Assembly (NCBI GenBank): GCA_022559845.1
Contig: CM040121.1
Location: 569,458,140 to 569,522,139 of the forward strand
Direction of reading: 5' to 3'
From: Amorphophallus konjac
Lineage: Eukaryota > Streptophyta > Magnoliopsida > Alismatales > Araceae
DNA: 64,000 nt
The notes under the pieces were generated by a model that worked only from the letters and a program-made list of their open reading frames with translations, was not told the DNA's origin and made no database searches. A program made the position numbers and the translations under genes. This document shows positions 1-11,790 of this stretch, one piece after another. Within the stretch, counting starts at the first letter, position 1. Each line of letters opens with the position of its first letter.

Positions 1-1258
1 ACTTGGGTCCCCGTTTGCATGCCTCTCCTGCCCCCGAACATCACCAGTCCCTTCATAACATTTGTTCCCCTCCCAGTCACGAATCCAGCCCCTCTGGTCT
101 CGCCTCAAAACTCCATCGGGGCTGAAAGTTGTCTTCAAGAACACTTTTAGTGCGCAATCCTGCGCTACAGTACCCGAGCGGGACTGCCAGCAACGGGCCT
201 CCAAAGGAGGTACCCTCTCCCGTCCACGGATCGACCTGCAAATAGGTGGCTCGACTCCTCACATCCCACCACACCTCCAGTAAACATCTCGGGTCAGAAC
301 TCTTTCTGTAACCCTGCGCCCTTGTCGCCCCATCCAAGGTCACCGGTCTGACCACTCCGTAGGCAGACTGTCTCTCCCGGTTTACAGCGCTCTCTGCACC
401 CAGATCTCCCACGGGACCCCTTCGGCTGCGGCTGTCCTTTGTTGACCGCCCCTGTCAGCCATCCACCAGAGAAGACGCCGCCCCAAACGCTGTCCGGACG
501 TCCACGTACCAGCATCAGCTCCGCCGGCTGTCACTGCGACCAGTCAGCAGCCGTTCGCCGGGTCGACTTCCTTCGGCGCCGTAGCAGCAGCCCGTGGATT
601 CCCCTTCCGGCTCGACATCCCTACAGCGTCTCGTGGTGACGTGGACCACCTCACCACCCACTACAGGGACGAGCGATCGTGCGAGGGTCGGCTTCCGGCG
701 TCATTCTCATCACCGGCTGCTGCCCGTCAGCCCGTGCACCGGCCGCCCCATGGACTTTGTGATTGTAGCCTTTTACCTCCCTGCGAGGAGTGGGCCGTGT
801 TTGTATTTGTATCCGTCTATCCACGTGTATCGGGGTGGTTGGACTCGGCCGGGGTTCCTTCCCCACGCCTAGGCGTGGAGGTACGTGTCTCGCTCCCTCC
901 TTTGTTACTTGCTTATTCCGTATGCGATTGAATGTGCCGCGCGAGTGAGTGTAGGGCCTAGCTAGACTGTATTTATCACTGCTGGTTGAGAGTTGAGAGT
1001 GCCCACCTCCCTTGGCCCTAGTCGAGCACCGAGCTCGGACTAGACTCCCATGTCGTCCCGCGGCCTCTCGCCCGTTGTGACCCCGTCGCGCCTCCCTCCT
1101 TGGGACGGCCGTGGTTCGGAGTTCTGTTGAGAGACGCCTCCACCCGGAGGGATTTCACGTTAGTCGGTCACACCGGCTTGCCTTGTCACGTGCGCGTGCT
1201 GGTCGCACTCTCTAGTGTCGTAGGTTAGCTAGCGAGTCAGTCGGTCCCGCATCAAGTT
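1..1258 (+). mobile_element. LTR-like 3' end of an unidentified retrotransposon (left part uncertain)
   Basis: This GC- and CT-rich stretch has no recognisable protein. Its right edge ends in a CA-type terminus (near 1254) and is followed at once by a primer-binding site for initiator tRNA-Met, which is how a plant LTR ends. A matching copy should lie after the polymerase remnant, but the LTR found there (2517-4107) looks unrelated. I therefore infer that this is the LTR of a different family, or the product of a strand switch during reverse transcription. I could not place the start of the LTR; it may lie outside the window. Short reading frames in 62-931 look like chance frames in GC-rich DNA. 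Confidence 0.35.
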
Positions 1259-1287
1259 TGGTATCAGAGCATATTGTCCCGCATCAA
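1244..1287 (+). repeat. 12-bp direct repeat flanking the primer-binding site
   Basis: GTCCCGCATCAA occurs at 1244-1255 and again at 1276-1287, one copy on each side of the primer site. Such short direct repeats are typical of template-switch or slippage deletions. Here the repeat sits exactly where the LTR/primer module joins the truncated polymerase, so I read it as a deletion or recombination scar. Confidence 0.6.
1259..1270 (+). other. Primer-binding site (tRNA-iMet type)
   Basis: TGGTATCAGAGC is the standard plant primer-binding site complementary to the 3' end of initiator tRNA-Met, used by many Copia and some Gypsy elements. It lies just right of the LTR-like terminus and 20 bases left of the polymerase remnant, so nearly the whole gag, protease and integrase region is missing. 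Confidence 0.8.
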
Positions 1288-1290
1288 AAT

Positions 1291-2502
1291 ATGTCAGAAG
1301 AGGTGTACATGGTACAGCCTGAAGGATTCACTTCCATGCTTCATCCTAATAAGGTATGCAAACTTCAAAGGTATATTTATGGATTAAAGTAGGCATCTCG
1401 AAGCTGGAACTTAAGATTTGATGAGGCTGTCAAATCTTTCAACTTCATTCGGAATGAAGATGAACCTTGTGTTTACAAGAAGGTCAGTGGGAGCTCAGTG
1501 ACCTTCTTGGTCCTATATGTTGATGACATCTTACTCATTAGGAATGATGTAGAGATGTTAACATCAACTAAGTCTTGGTTATCCAAGACCTTCTCTATGA
1601 AGGATTTGGGAGAAGCATCCTATGTGCTGGGCATAAGAATCTATCGAGATAGATCTAAAAGGATGCTAGGATTATCCCAATCCATGTACATAGACACTAT
1701 CCTCAAAAGGTTTAGGATGAAAAATTCCAAGAGAGGTCTCATTCCCATGAGACATGGAATTTGCCTATCCAAGGGGATGAGTCCTAAAACTTCTGAGGAG
1801 GTGGCACAAATAAATAAGGTACCCTATGCCTCGGCGATAGGGTCAATCATGTAGGCAATGCTATGTACGCGTCCTGATGTTACCAATGCTTTGATCATTG
1901 TCAGTAGATATCAGGCAAATCTAGGCGAAGAGCACTGGAAGGCAGTAAAGGGCATCCTTAAGTACTTGCGAAGGGCTAAGGATCTTTTTATGTTTTATGG
2001 AGGAGAGGACCTACAACTTAGAGCTTATATAGACTCTAGTTTCCAGTCAGATCCAGATGACTGTAAATCCATGTCAGGATTTGTATTCATGTTGAATGGA
2101 GGGGCAGTCAGTTGGAGAAGCTCCAAGCAAGATACGACTATAGACTCGACGACGGAGGCAGAATATATTACTGCAGCTGAAGCTGCTAAGGAAGCCGTCT
2201 GGATGAAGAAATTCATCTTGGAACTTGGCGTAGTTCCCGAGATATCAGCTCCCATCCCATTATTTTGTGATAATAATGGGGCCATCGCCCAGGCGAAGGA
2301 ATCGAGATCTCACCAAAGGTCGAAGCATATTCTCAGGCGCTTCCACCTTATTCGAGAGATTGTTGATCGTGGAGATGTAGCGGTAGAGCGTGTACCGTCA
2401 GAAGATAACATAGCAGATCCACTGACTAAGCCTTTGACACAGACTGTATTTGAGCGCGATCGGGATAAGATGGGCCTAAAAGTTGTGGACAATTGTCTGT
2501 AG
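1291..2502 (+). pseudogene. Ty1/Copia reverse transcriptase-RNase H remnant with two stop codons
   Basis: One frame encodes the C-terminal half of a Copia polyprotein. It starts inside the RT fingers/palm (EEVYMVQPEGF), passes the conserved IYGLK motif, the catalytic YVDD (1516-1527), the RPDV and SRYQ region, and an RNase H domain with TEAEY and the CDNNGAI block, and ends with the usual ADPLTKPL tail. In-frame TAG stops at 1390-1392 and 1852-1854 interrupt it, both at positions that are coding in this family. Gag, protease and integrase are absent. A polypurine tract (about 2506-2516) and an LTR follow directly, as expected at the 3' end. The element cannot encode a functional enzyme. Confidence 0.93.
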
Positions 2503-2516
2503 TTCAAGTGGGAGAT

Positions 2517-4107
2517 TGTTAGTGTTGGTGTGCTACATGTCAATTTTGGGTCGGGTAGGCCTGGTAGATGTACGATCTTGTTCATTATTAATAAAGTGGT
2601 ATTTGAGCGTAGTGATTGTATATTACTTTACGATGTCCCTAGGATATGTGGTTGTAAAGTCAACTCGAGATGGGATCTCGATCATGAGACTGACTTTACA
2701 TGAACACATACCTTAAATTATTCATGGTTGGAGGGTAATCACTCGGGGACTTTGATTACCTATTAAACCAGTACACATGATGTGTGACTGACCAGTCTCA
2801 TGGTCATTGGTGCGGGGCACCAACACATATGTGTAGGTGTACGTCCTGGGAGAAAGTGCACCGAACTGATCCGCTATTGGATCTTCAGATGGTTGATTAT
2901 ACCTAATGTCAAATGAAGATCCTACTGTCTCAATAGTATCGTTGGTCCTTTGACCTGAGATATTGATCGGATCTTATACGAGGACTGGAATGGTTTAATT
3001 ATTTAGCTAAGTGACTTTAACCATAAGTCATGAGTTGTCGAGTCATTAACCACTCCAGGATACGTGTGAAGATCATCAATGGTCAAGAGGGGATCGCTCA
3101 CTATCGGGTATATATCAGACAGTTAATGGGTCATGACATTGACGCTTCGTTAAATCTCTGGCCAGGGTCGTGTGAGTTCGTTTAGAACGGACGTCATACA
3201 CTTTAAGGAGGTCATGGTCAAATGTCACGATCATGGGGTTTGACAGAAACCATACCCTCGATCGTACCAGACTCATAGAAGGAGCGAGGGATTATATTGA
3301 TGCGGTAACTGTGGACTTACATGTACCAGACATGCTGGTTTAAACCCGGCGTCCTCTAGGATCATGCGGATTTGCTTGACCTAATGTGATCAAAGGTTCG
3401 GAATAAATTAGACTATTATTCGGCTCTAGTAGAAGCGAATAATAAGTTTAATTTACTTCTAATTGAGAATTATAAGTTAATGGGCCTTAAACTAGAGTGA
3501 CTATGGACCTAGAGGATCACACATAATAAATTCTTGGGTGACGGATTATTATTGTACAAATGCATATATTAATTCCCTTTAATTTATTTTGGAAAGGCAT
3601 ATAAAATGGGCTTAATATATATGTACAATAATAGGAAGGACATATATACAATTTTGATCCATTGGAGTTCTTTTAGAAATGGCCAAATCCTATATATATG
3701 GATGCTGCGAGACTTCTCCCTTTCTCTTGGCTAATCAAGCATTAAAGCTAAAGAGAAGGAGGATTAGCTCCTCCCCCCTCCCTCCCTCTTGCTCTCTCTC
3801 TCTCTCTCCAGAAGGTGAAAGGGTCGGGAAAGGTCGTGCCGGGGGGGTACCGTCGCTGCGCAAGGATCCGTGTGGATCTACTCTAGAGGCCGTGCATCTG
3901 TGCGGCTCGGTATTTACGGTATTCTACATCGGGCACTGCGGACAGCGTCGTTCCGCGTAAGGTATAAATACACAATCCGTAGTTAGGGGTTGGGGTGATT
4001 AAAACGTCGATCAGAGCATGGATCTGGGATTCCATGAACCCGAGTTCGGGCAAATAAAATTTTTGTTATCCGCTGCGTTGCCCGAGGGTGCTGTGTGGAA
4101 CCTTACA
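2517..4107 (+). mobile_element. 3' LTR of the degenerate Copia element
   Basis: The segment begins TGTTAG directly after a polypurine tract and a Copia RNase H coding end, and runs to a plausible CCTTACA terminus at 4101-4107, giving about 1.59 kb. It contains AT-rich promoter-like stretches around 3590-3700 with several TATA-like strings, then a CT-rich tract (3760-3810). The left boundary is well supported by the polypurine tract. The right boundary is inferred only from the TG..CA rule, because the partner LTR is missing. The 93-codon frame at 3679-3960 lies in the putative transcribed part and matches nothing known to me. Confidence 0.6.
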
Positions 4108-4925
4108 GTTGGAGCCTTAAGGGGAACTTGCGTATATTCTTCTTGCAAGACAGAAGTTCTCACTGGGGTGAGGATGTCCTGGGAGAGTTCTCTGATGCTT
4201 AAGTCAGTAAGCGAGTGAAAAGGAGGGGGAGCTCTCAGGAATGGTGGATGTGCAGGGCATGCGAGAGTAGTCTTGCAAAAGAGGAGGAGAAGGACCATTC
4301 ATGAGGTGACGTTGCCCTCAATTTTGCCTGTGTTACATACCATAGAGGAGGCCGTAGAGACCTATTTTTATAGCCAGTGAAATCAGAGGTGATAAGATTG
4401 TAGACTTAAAAAAATCAAATGGAATGGCGGAGTTGCCAGAGAAGTAAGGGTTGCAGATGTGAAGCAGATCACGACGTCAAATAAGGTGCTGATCTAATGC
4501 GATCAACCAGTGCGATAGCGTTTTGAATTCTTAAAACTACGGGAAATACCCAATTTGGCAGGACAAAGGTCATGCGGCCAAGGTCGGTGTTATACACACA
4601 TTCAATGTATATGCATATTAACCCAAGGACTGCTATTACTCACAACGAGCAAAAGGTAATCCTAACATTACCTTTGCCACATTACATTTGTTAATATGCC
4701 GGATAATGTTATGGTTATCTTTTGATCTTTATGTTGTTAGGACAATCTCAATAATTTCCTGGCATAGCAATAGCCCCTTCACGGGCAGGAACAAAGTGGT
4801 CAACGTACCCATCAATTCCACCTCTTTCCCATTATTTATCTCATTACTTGCTAGTCTGATACAGGGAGGAGCAGATGCAAGTTACTGGAGAAAACAACTC
4901 GGAAACGTTCCATGGTACTGCGTCC
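4108..4925. other. Intergenic spacer with a short foldback
   Basis: No gene is seen. A small inverted repeat is present: GCATATTAAC at 4613-4622 pairs with GTTAATATGC at 4690-4699, and inside it AAAGGTAAT / ATTACCTTT (about 4654-4676) form a second perfect stem around a six-base loop. The whole foldback is about 87 bp and could be a tiny MITE remnant. The 3' untranslated region of the LEA gene on the minus strand should lie at the right end of this stretch. Confidence 0.4.
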
Positions 4926-5322
4926 TCAGTGGTGGGGCTTCCCGGAGAGCAGTCTCCGCCGCAGCTCCGCCGCGTCGACATCCACCGTGCGGTTCGCCGG
5001 CCGGTAGTACCCGGTGACGGGATCCGGCACCCAGGACGACGCGGCGGCGGATGGCGGCTCCCCCACCCCAGCGCCCATCTTCTTGCCCTTGGCCGACGCC
5101 ACTGCCTTCTCTTCCACCTTCCTCAAAGCCGCCGATGGCGCCGCGGCGGCGGAGTAGCCTCGCCTGCAACGAGCGGCCCCTCAGCAACGAGGACATGAGC
5201 GCCACAAACAGCAACAACGAAGACCAGGCTAAGTCGAGTGGGGCTTACCGAGCTGAGACGAGGCATCTGGCGCCGTCAGAGAGAGCAGCAACGAGGCGGG
5301 CGGCGTGGGCAGATCGAGCCAT
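4926..5322 (-). CDS. Group 3 LEA (LEA5/SAG21-like) protein, two exons
   Basis: Exon 1 is 5249-5322 and exon 2 is 4926-5163, separated by an 85-bp intron (5164-5248) with a GTAAG donor and a TTGCAG acceptor. The spliced frame encodes 103 residues. It begins MARSAHAARLVAAL, continues through the family hallmark RRGYSAAAA at the exon junction (about residues 25-33) and ends with the diagnostic block WVPDPVTGYYRP (about 69-80) and an acidic-basic DVDAAELRRRLL tail. This order, size and intron position match the LEA_3 family (Pfam PF03242; Arabidopsis SAG21/LEA5), small stress-induced proteins usually sent to mitochondria; the basic, Ala/Arg-rich start fits a targeting peptide. The frame is intact and GC-rich. 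Function in oxidative or drought stress is family knowledge, not shown here. Confidence 0.93.
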
Positions 5323-5502
5323 GTGGTGTGGGCCAGCTGCTCCTGCAGAGAAAGAAGAGGAAGCAGACGGACGTGAAACGAAGAGGGAGGGAGGGCTTCT
5401 CTCTCCTCCTCTGTGTTGCCTTCTGCAGCCGCCTTCTCCCTCAGCTCCGAGTGCTTTCTGCTCGAAGAAGGTGGTGGGAGGGGTGGGGGCGCTGAGGTAT
5501 AG

Positions 5503-5509
5503 ATTTATA
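5503..5509 (-). promoter_or_regulatory. TATA box of the LEA5-like gene
   Basis: On the minus strand TATAAAT lies about 180 bp upstream of the LEA ATG, which would place transcription start near 5475 and give a leader of about 150 nt. It is the only good TATA string in an otherwise GC-rich promoter. Confidence 0.6.
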
Positions 5510-5816
5510 GACGCCAACCCAGCCGGACTCCCTCCGGGGAAAGCGACGGGAACCGGGGGAGGAGTACGTACGCAGGAAGCAGCGGCGGCAGCGCCATGGG
5601 CGGCGCACGATCCCGTGTGGCCACCCCGCACGCGGCTTTCGGCACAACGGAAGGGCCACGCTCGCGGCCGGGGTTGCGTGCGAGGACAAAAGGAAGGGGC
5701 CGTGGGGGATTTCTTTATATCAAAGCGGCCCCAAGAACCTTGGTTGCGTGGATAGGCGTCGTCGGGGGTGAGCTCGGCCACGGACGGGAAGGGGTCCACG
5801 GCGGTGCTCGATCCAG

Positions 5817-6003
5817 TATAAAAATCGGAATCTGAGGAACCGGAGCTCTTTCTTTGTGGGGAGCGAGCGCGTGCGCCCTGAGATGGGCAGAGAGGGATGG
5901 GGAAGACGACGGTGAAGAGAATTCGCGATGCGAAGGGCGTACCATACAAGGGACCAGCGACTACGTATCAGGCATGCTCGGTGGACAGCTGCGCGTCGCG
6001 TAC
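5817..6003 (+). CDS. Possible first exon of an unidentified gene (TATA at 5817-5824, ATG at 5897)
   Basis: A plus-strand TATAAAAA (5817-5824) is followed 73 bp later by an ATG (5897) opening a basic frame that starts MGKTTVKRIRDAKGVPYKG. The frame runs to a strong-looking splice donor, AC|GTAAGC at about 6003, and hits a stop shortly after if unspliced (about 35 codons). An earlier ATG at 5883 gives only ten codons. The exon would be divergent to the LEA gene, sharing a GC-rich promoter island. I do not recognise the protein and found no convincing downstream exon, so this may be a chance frame or a truncated gene. Confidence 0.22.
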
Positions 6004-7203
6004 GTAAGCCGCTCCATAATCTCACATTATCCAACTTCTGATCGGTATTAAAATATGTACCGGACTGGATCAAATGAGACAAAAGATTTAGACCCGAATT
6101 TTCTTCTGAGACCTGTTATTATGCAGATTAAGTTGAGTTTTGGCGGATTGAGAGGGGAGATCTGATCGGGGACCATCTAGATCGAGTTGGAGCACTTGTA
6201 TGTGATGTGGGACGAATCGAGTTTACAGCTGATGAAACCCACGTCAACTCAGCCACCAACACGCCCATATCCGCATTGAGAACGACTTGTTGCAACCCTT
6301 GGTATATATATATATATGCAGCTGGAGATGTACACCACCATGAGATGGGTAACATGGCCCCACATCAAAAAATTAAATTTGCTTAGTGCAGGAACGGGTT
6401 CGAATTGCATGACCAAGTTATATTATCAATGACCAAGTTATATTATCTGGCGTGTGACCAACGCACAGATGGTGCCATATTAGCACTGATCCCATCCCCG
6501 TCGTTGCAAGATTGAAGGATAGGGGGGGGGGGCACGTGCCGGTGTTTTAGCTCATCGAGCCTAATTAAACCTAAAAAAGACTAACAAAAAGCGCCGTGCA
6601 TGTGTGGTATAGTGGTCTCCAACCAAGTGACCAACCATAACTTCTAATGCAGAGATGGGCAATTTGATTCTCACACGATATATTTCTCTTTTGTTTTTGT
6701 TTAAATGTGGAGTTTGAAAAGGGTCAAATGAATGAAACGCGCTGAGTTAGGCCAAAAAGCTAAGGCTCATGACGAGCCTGGGCCAGGTTTGGGCCGTGTT
6801 CTTGCTTGGGCTTAGACAGGCCAGCCCAAACTCCCATTGAGATCCCTGAGGTTTTAGGCAGCTCCAATTTGGCTAGAATTCAACTTTTCTTGACATCTGA
6901 TTTAAAAAACAGATGGCAGGAAAAAGAAATGTGGTAAGTAGACTGACGAGAAATTGTGACACTACAACTAGTCTCTTGCTTTCGAACATGCCCAAGATCT
7001 AGTAATTAATGAGGGAGGGTCAGAGAAGGGAGAGTTGACTTCTGGCTTTTAGTGGGATCGTTGAAATTCTCACCCATCTACAAGGGAGAGAATATACCTT
7101 TGTATTGGCTGTCAATGCTACATGTTACTCTTCTCAACTTTATACTATCCGTACGGAACGGGGATCAGATCGGTGTATTCTTCGTAACAGTCTCAGTTTT
7201 ACG
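6004..7203. other. Intergenic spacer
   Basis: No gene is recognised. A tandem duplication of a 19-bp unit (ATGACCAAGTTATATTATC) is present at 6409-6427 and 6429-6447, and a run of ten G lies near 6522-6532. Confidence 0.4.
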
Positions 7204-7853
7204 TCTAATTAGTAATGTTATCAGAATCGGATATGATCGGTCGGTCGGATCGATTCGATCGTGAATCGGTTTAGGAATTGATCCGATTAAAATTAGTTCG
7301 GTCTAATGTTAAAAAATCAGATGAACCGGACGAGTTACGGTTTGACCGGTGAACCGGTCCAAATCGATCTGATCCGATTCACACTTTAAAATAAAAAAAA
7401 TAAATGTAAAAATATTTAAATATTTAAAATAATATTTATGTGTAAATAAAATTATCTTATTATTGTTATTTATCATTTTCTTTTAGATATATTTAAAATT
7501 TTAAATTTTAAATTTTAAAAGAGTATAGATGTCAATTGTGAAAACTCTGAATCCTGACTAATGAAATATTATAAAATTTTAAGACTAGTTTATTTAACCA
7601 TGTTATTGTTATTTTTTTACTTGTATAGTTACATAATCATGACTAATAATTATGTATGTATATTTTTTTATTTTGATCATTATATCTTATTTCTTATTAA
7701 CTTAGATTATAGAATCAGATCGGACCATGTATTAATATTATGATGACGTCACGATTCAAAACGGTTCGATTAAACAATATAATCGATTCGAATCGAATCA
7801 ACTCATTGATAAGTTTAGGCACCGATTCGATCGTGATAACATTATTAATTAGA
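7204..7853. mobile_element. MITE-like element with about 20-bp terminal inverted repeats
   Basis: The left end 7204-7223 and the right end 7834-7853 are inverted repeats agreeing at 19 of 20 bases, with the core TAATGTTATCA. The 650-bp interior is AT-rich in the middle and has GATCGATTCGATCG-type palindromic strings near both ends. There is no transposase. Part of the terminal palindrome (TAATTA) may be the target duplication, so the exact edge is ambiguous and I do not assign a superfamily. Confidence 0.65.
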
Positions 7854-10800
7854 CATATAGCGAAGACTTGAGAACCTTTGCATTTGTTGCGTACTCCTGA
7901 CCCGCCAACATCAAGGACACGCTGGACTTATAACCTAGGTTCCTGCTTAGTCCTGCCGCGAGGGGACTTCGTATAAAGCTTGGATCGGATATAATCTCAG
8001 TACACGATGCAACACATTGAAGATAATTTGACCTATATATAGTTTATTTGCAAGGAAAATATAGAATAAGCTTCTGGTTACATTGAACTTATAATAAGAT
8101 TCAAACTACCCAGTACAAATGGATACAATAGAATAATTTCAACATGACGAATCTATCTATAACATATATTATAAGAGGATTGTGGGTTTTTTTTCGTTGG
8201 TTCATTTTTAATTATAATTTAAAAATTAAAAAATGAGACTCATATGTCAATACACCGACGAGAGAGACGTAGAAAGAGCACGTGGCACCCGAGCGGTGCA
8301 CCATAGCACTTTTAGTGATAGGAAACATGCTTATCCGACTCGGATCAGGAAATTCTTGATCGGTACTAGTTATTCGGGTCGGATGTGACTCGGGCTTACT
8401 CGGTCCCGGTCCACCCCCGTCCTCCCCCCACCCTCAGCCCGACAGTCCTCTTCCCCCACCCTGGCATACCCCTGGACCCCCAACTCGGCAGCCCACGTCG
8501 CCCCCCCACGTTGGCAGCTCCCCCTCCGATGATGGCACCGCTCTGTGGGGTAGGGAACCGCCCTGCAAGGTGGTGAACGAGGTCCGGAGGCAACGACAAA
8601 GAAGGCGCATGAGGTATGGCGGCGCCGACATCAACGGCAAAGTGGAGCATAGGTGGTATGAGACTTGGCTAAACTCGATAGATCACGTAATGGATTCACT
8701 CAGATCCGGTGTGATACGCCTGACTCAGTGCCAATGACACCTACGCTCGGCAAACTATGATAGGAAAGGCAAAACTGATGGGGAAGGGGGGACCTCAGCT
8801 TCTCCAATGGAGCCTTCATTATGCGTTAGTTACTTTGCCTGCCTACACTGTAGAGCCCATTATTATGACCGAACCCCTATGGTTAGATTTCTTTTGGTTG
8901 TTGACGACTAATGATCTCTGTTGATGCAGAATTTTTTCCCCCACATGTCTTCGATCTCGTATTAGAATAATAATGCACTTATGAGGAACATCGCATTAAT
9001 TAGGAGCGTCCAAGTATATGTGTATCACTGTACGATGTAAGAAAACGAGTTGCAAGGACATGACACAGAAGATCTAGATGAGAGGTGGAGAAGATGAGTT
9101 GAGATTATCCACATATAGCTTCGGTGGGACTAATTATAATCGAAGACTATATCAAAAATTTATCCAAGAACCTTCTTACTAAACTGTATTGAACTTGGCT
9201 CGAATTTTTCTTCAACCGGTGAGTTGCGACGTACGTAATTTCGTTTGGCATTGTCGAAAGTCAGCATAATGTACTGAAGCTATATATATACTCTTTCTCT
9301 CTGTCTCTCTCTCCCCTCCTCAAGTACACAGATTCCCCGCCCTGTAGAGAAGCACCACCGCGGAAGTCGGCAGAGCACCATGACATCCCCGACCGTTCAC
9401 GGTCAAACGGGCACCACGATGGACGCCATCGGCCCATCACGCGGTGCACAGTGGAAGCGTCGAGCGCAGACACTGCCGCCGCCGTCACCTCAGCCGCTGG
9501 AGCAGACACGTACGTAAATGTGCATGATTCCCATGCGACGCTGCTACGATTCTCCGCAGCAATATTGCCCTCGCGGGCGACGACGTACGTAGCCGACCCG
9601 TCTCAGGGAACCTACCTATCGCCGCCTTGACGAACGAAACTGGATTCCGCCTCAGCCCCGTGAACCTGGCCGCCTTGACGAACCGAGCATATATACCCGT
9701 AGGGATGGCATAGGAGCAGTGGCGGAGTCATGAATAGTTGAAAGAGGGGATAACATAAAATTAATATAATAAAAATTATTTATTTTTATTCAAATAAAAA
9801 ATATTTTACAAGTGAATTGTCTATGGTGAGTCTTTATATTTTGAAAACGTTGCATTATTATTAATGAATAAATTAAATATTACATATAGAAAAATAATAA
9901 AAAATATAGAATGACTCAAGATAAAAAGTTGTTCCCAAAAAAATTTAGAGATAAAAGAAACATCAGATGTACTCGGATCACTCATATTCTGTGATGAACT
10001 CCTTGTCAAAAATTGCTTCAGTTTCAAAATTAGGGACACAGCTTTCGACGAATGAGAGCTAGCTCTATATTATATTATCGAAATAAAAAATCACAAACAT
10101 GAATAACTGAGGGGAAGAATCAGGTTAAACTATTGAGGATTTGATATATGTAAAATATCCGTAATTGGGAATACACCAAGTAAGAATTAAACAGAAAGTT
10201 AAAATCAGAGCTCTCAAACAAATGCTTTTAATAAAATCCTATGGTAAAGTCCTATGATTCCATAAAAAGTCATCAAATAGATAACAAGAGAACCGAACAA
10301 GGGGGAAAACTCATCGCATTGACAGAAAAACTCTTCTAAGTGGAGTGAGGCCGAGGGTCGATCGGATTAGATATGCGGATTGAAGAGACTTACTGCGAAT
10401 CGACCTTATGTAGAGCCTCACAGTCGTCATTTTTTCCCCTTTCTACTCAATCGTGAAAATAACCAACACGGAGTTTCTAAGACGTAATATGTACTCTGTT
10501 CCTTTTACGATTTTAGTTGTGCTGCATTTGTTCTCAAGATTTCTCAGTAAAGGTTTTAGATTTTCAACTTGTAAAAGTTAATCTTGATCGTTGATTTAAT
10601 TGATCGTAAACAACTATAACAAATAACGTGGTGAATATAGTAGAAAGATGTGTGCACAATGTAAAGGTGAGTCATATATAGGACACTGGATAAAAATGTA
10701 ACGATATCAAAATATAAGGGAACAAATTTAAACATCTCAAAAAAAAATTACGGAGGGCAAGGGGGGGGGGCTATAATTACCCCCCCCCCCCCCCCCGCTC

Positions 10801-11259
10801 CGCCGATGCATAGGAGTACAGCTGCCCCGACGATGGGTGATCATACTCGTCTCTATCGAGTTCTTCGTTGCCTTCAGCGACCCCTTTGCTCGGAGCATAA
10901 GAAGCCATGGGAGAAGCCGGCAAAGTCGGGGACCCGGCCGTGCACGTCGTCGCAAGAGTATGCAAGAACCCAGCGTGGGGAGGCGACGCTCGTTGTCTTC
11001 CCCGTGTACATATGCACAATCACCTATACATGCGTAACAGTAGTGGTCCGTTAGTAAACCCCATGTAGTTATATTAAATTTGAGTTAAATTATTATAATT
11101 AATTCGTCACTCTCTCCTATTTGGGGTAGGTCTAGAGTTTTAATTTGGTATTAATTTTTCATTTGAAAAAAAAAACTATTAAAGCTTATTAATCCAGGTT
11201 GAGAAATTTACTCTAGGTGACTAGCAATTTAGCATCCCTAGCTTTTGATCGACTTTTGT
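7854..11259. other. Intergenic region, no supported gene
   Basis: This is mostly AT-rich sequence with three GC-rich islands (about 8380-8660, 9280-9560, 10740-11030). The second island has TATA-like and CT-microsatellite sequence (9283-9320) before short reading frames. The third contains long G and C homopolymers (about 10761-10797), and a minus-strand frame beginning MASYAPSKGVAEGNEELDRD that looks somewhat protein-like but runs into poly-Gly. I recognise none of these. A short AT foldback lies near 8203-8237. Captured exon fragments are possible but unproven. Confidence 0.35.
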
Positions 11260-11790
11260 TAGAAGAAGTCATGAATTAGAGATGGAAAATTTGGCCTTTT
11301 GAAGGTACGGCCGAAACTTCATGATGGAGTTTAAATTGTTGCACCGCTTAGTTTATTATATCGCCATGAAGTGCAACAGCTAATTTTTTCTTTAAGAGTC
11401 CGTTTGTTATTGGGATAAGATAATACGAATATGTTATCGGGGGTGAGAGTGTGTGGGGTCTATTGACACCTCTCACACTCAACTCTCTTACTCGGAGTCG
11501 AATGTCGCATTCGACTTACAAAGGTCGAATGCGCTATCCTACCCAATTAACAAACAAGGTTTAAAAGTGAAGGTTGGTCCAATTAACTTGCCTTATCTTC
11601 ACGTACAGTCTGATTGTACGACTCAAAAGATTTAAAAAGAATAAAAATGGGACACTTTTAATGAGTCAAAAGTGATTGGTACATTAATGATTTTTTTTTG
11701 AAAAATCTTGAACCATCTGATCTCACATTTGATTGCATGGACATTCAACACATTTGATTGTACGGACATACAGCTTGAGGGGGACAACTA

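Noticed and set aside
5051..5949. Long overlapping frames of 234 codons on both strands in the CpG island
   Set aside because: They are GC-rich frames over the LEA promoter and exons. Only the spliced minus-strand LEA product has a recognisable domain.
9261..9600. Gene downstream of the TATA-like string at 9283
   Set aside because: Reading frames are short and unlike any protein I know, and no splice-consistent continuation was found.
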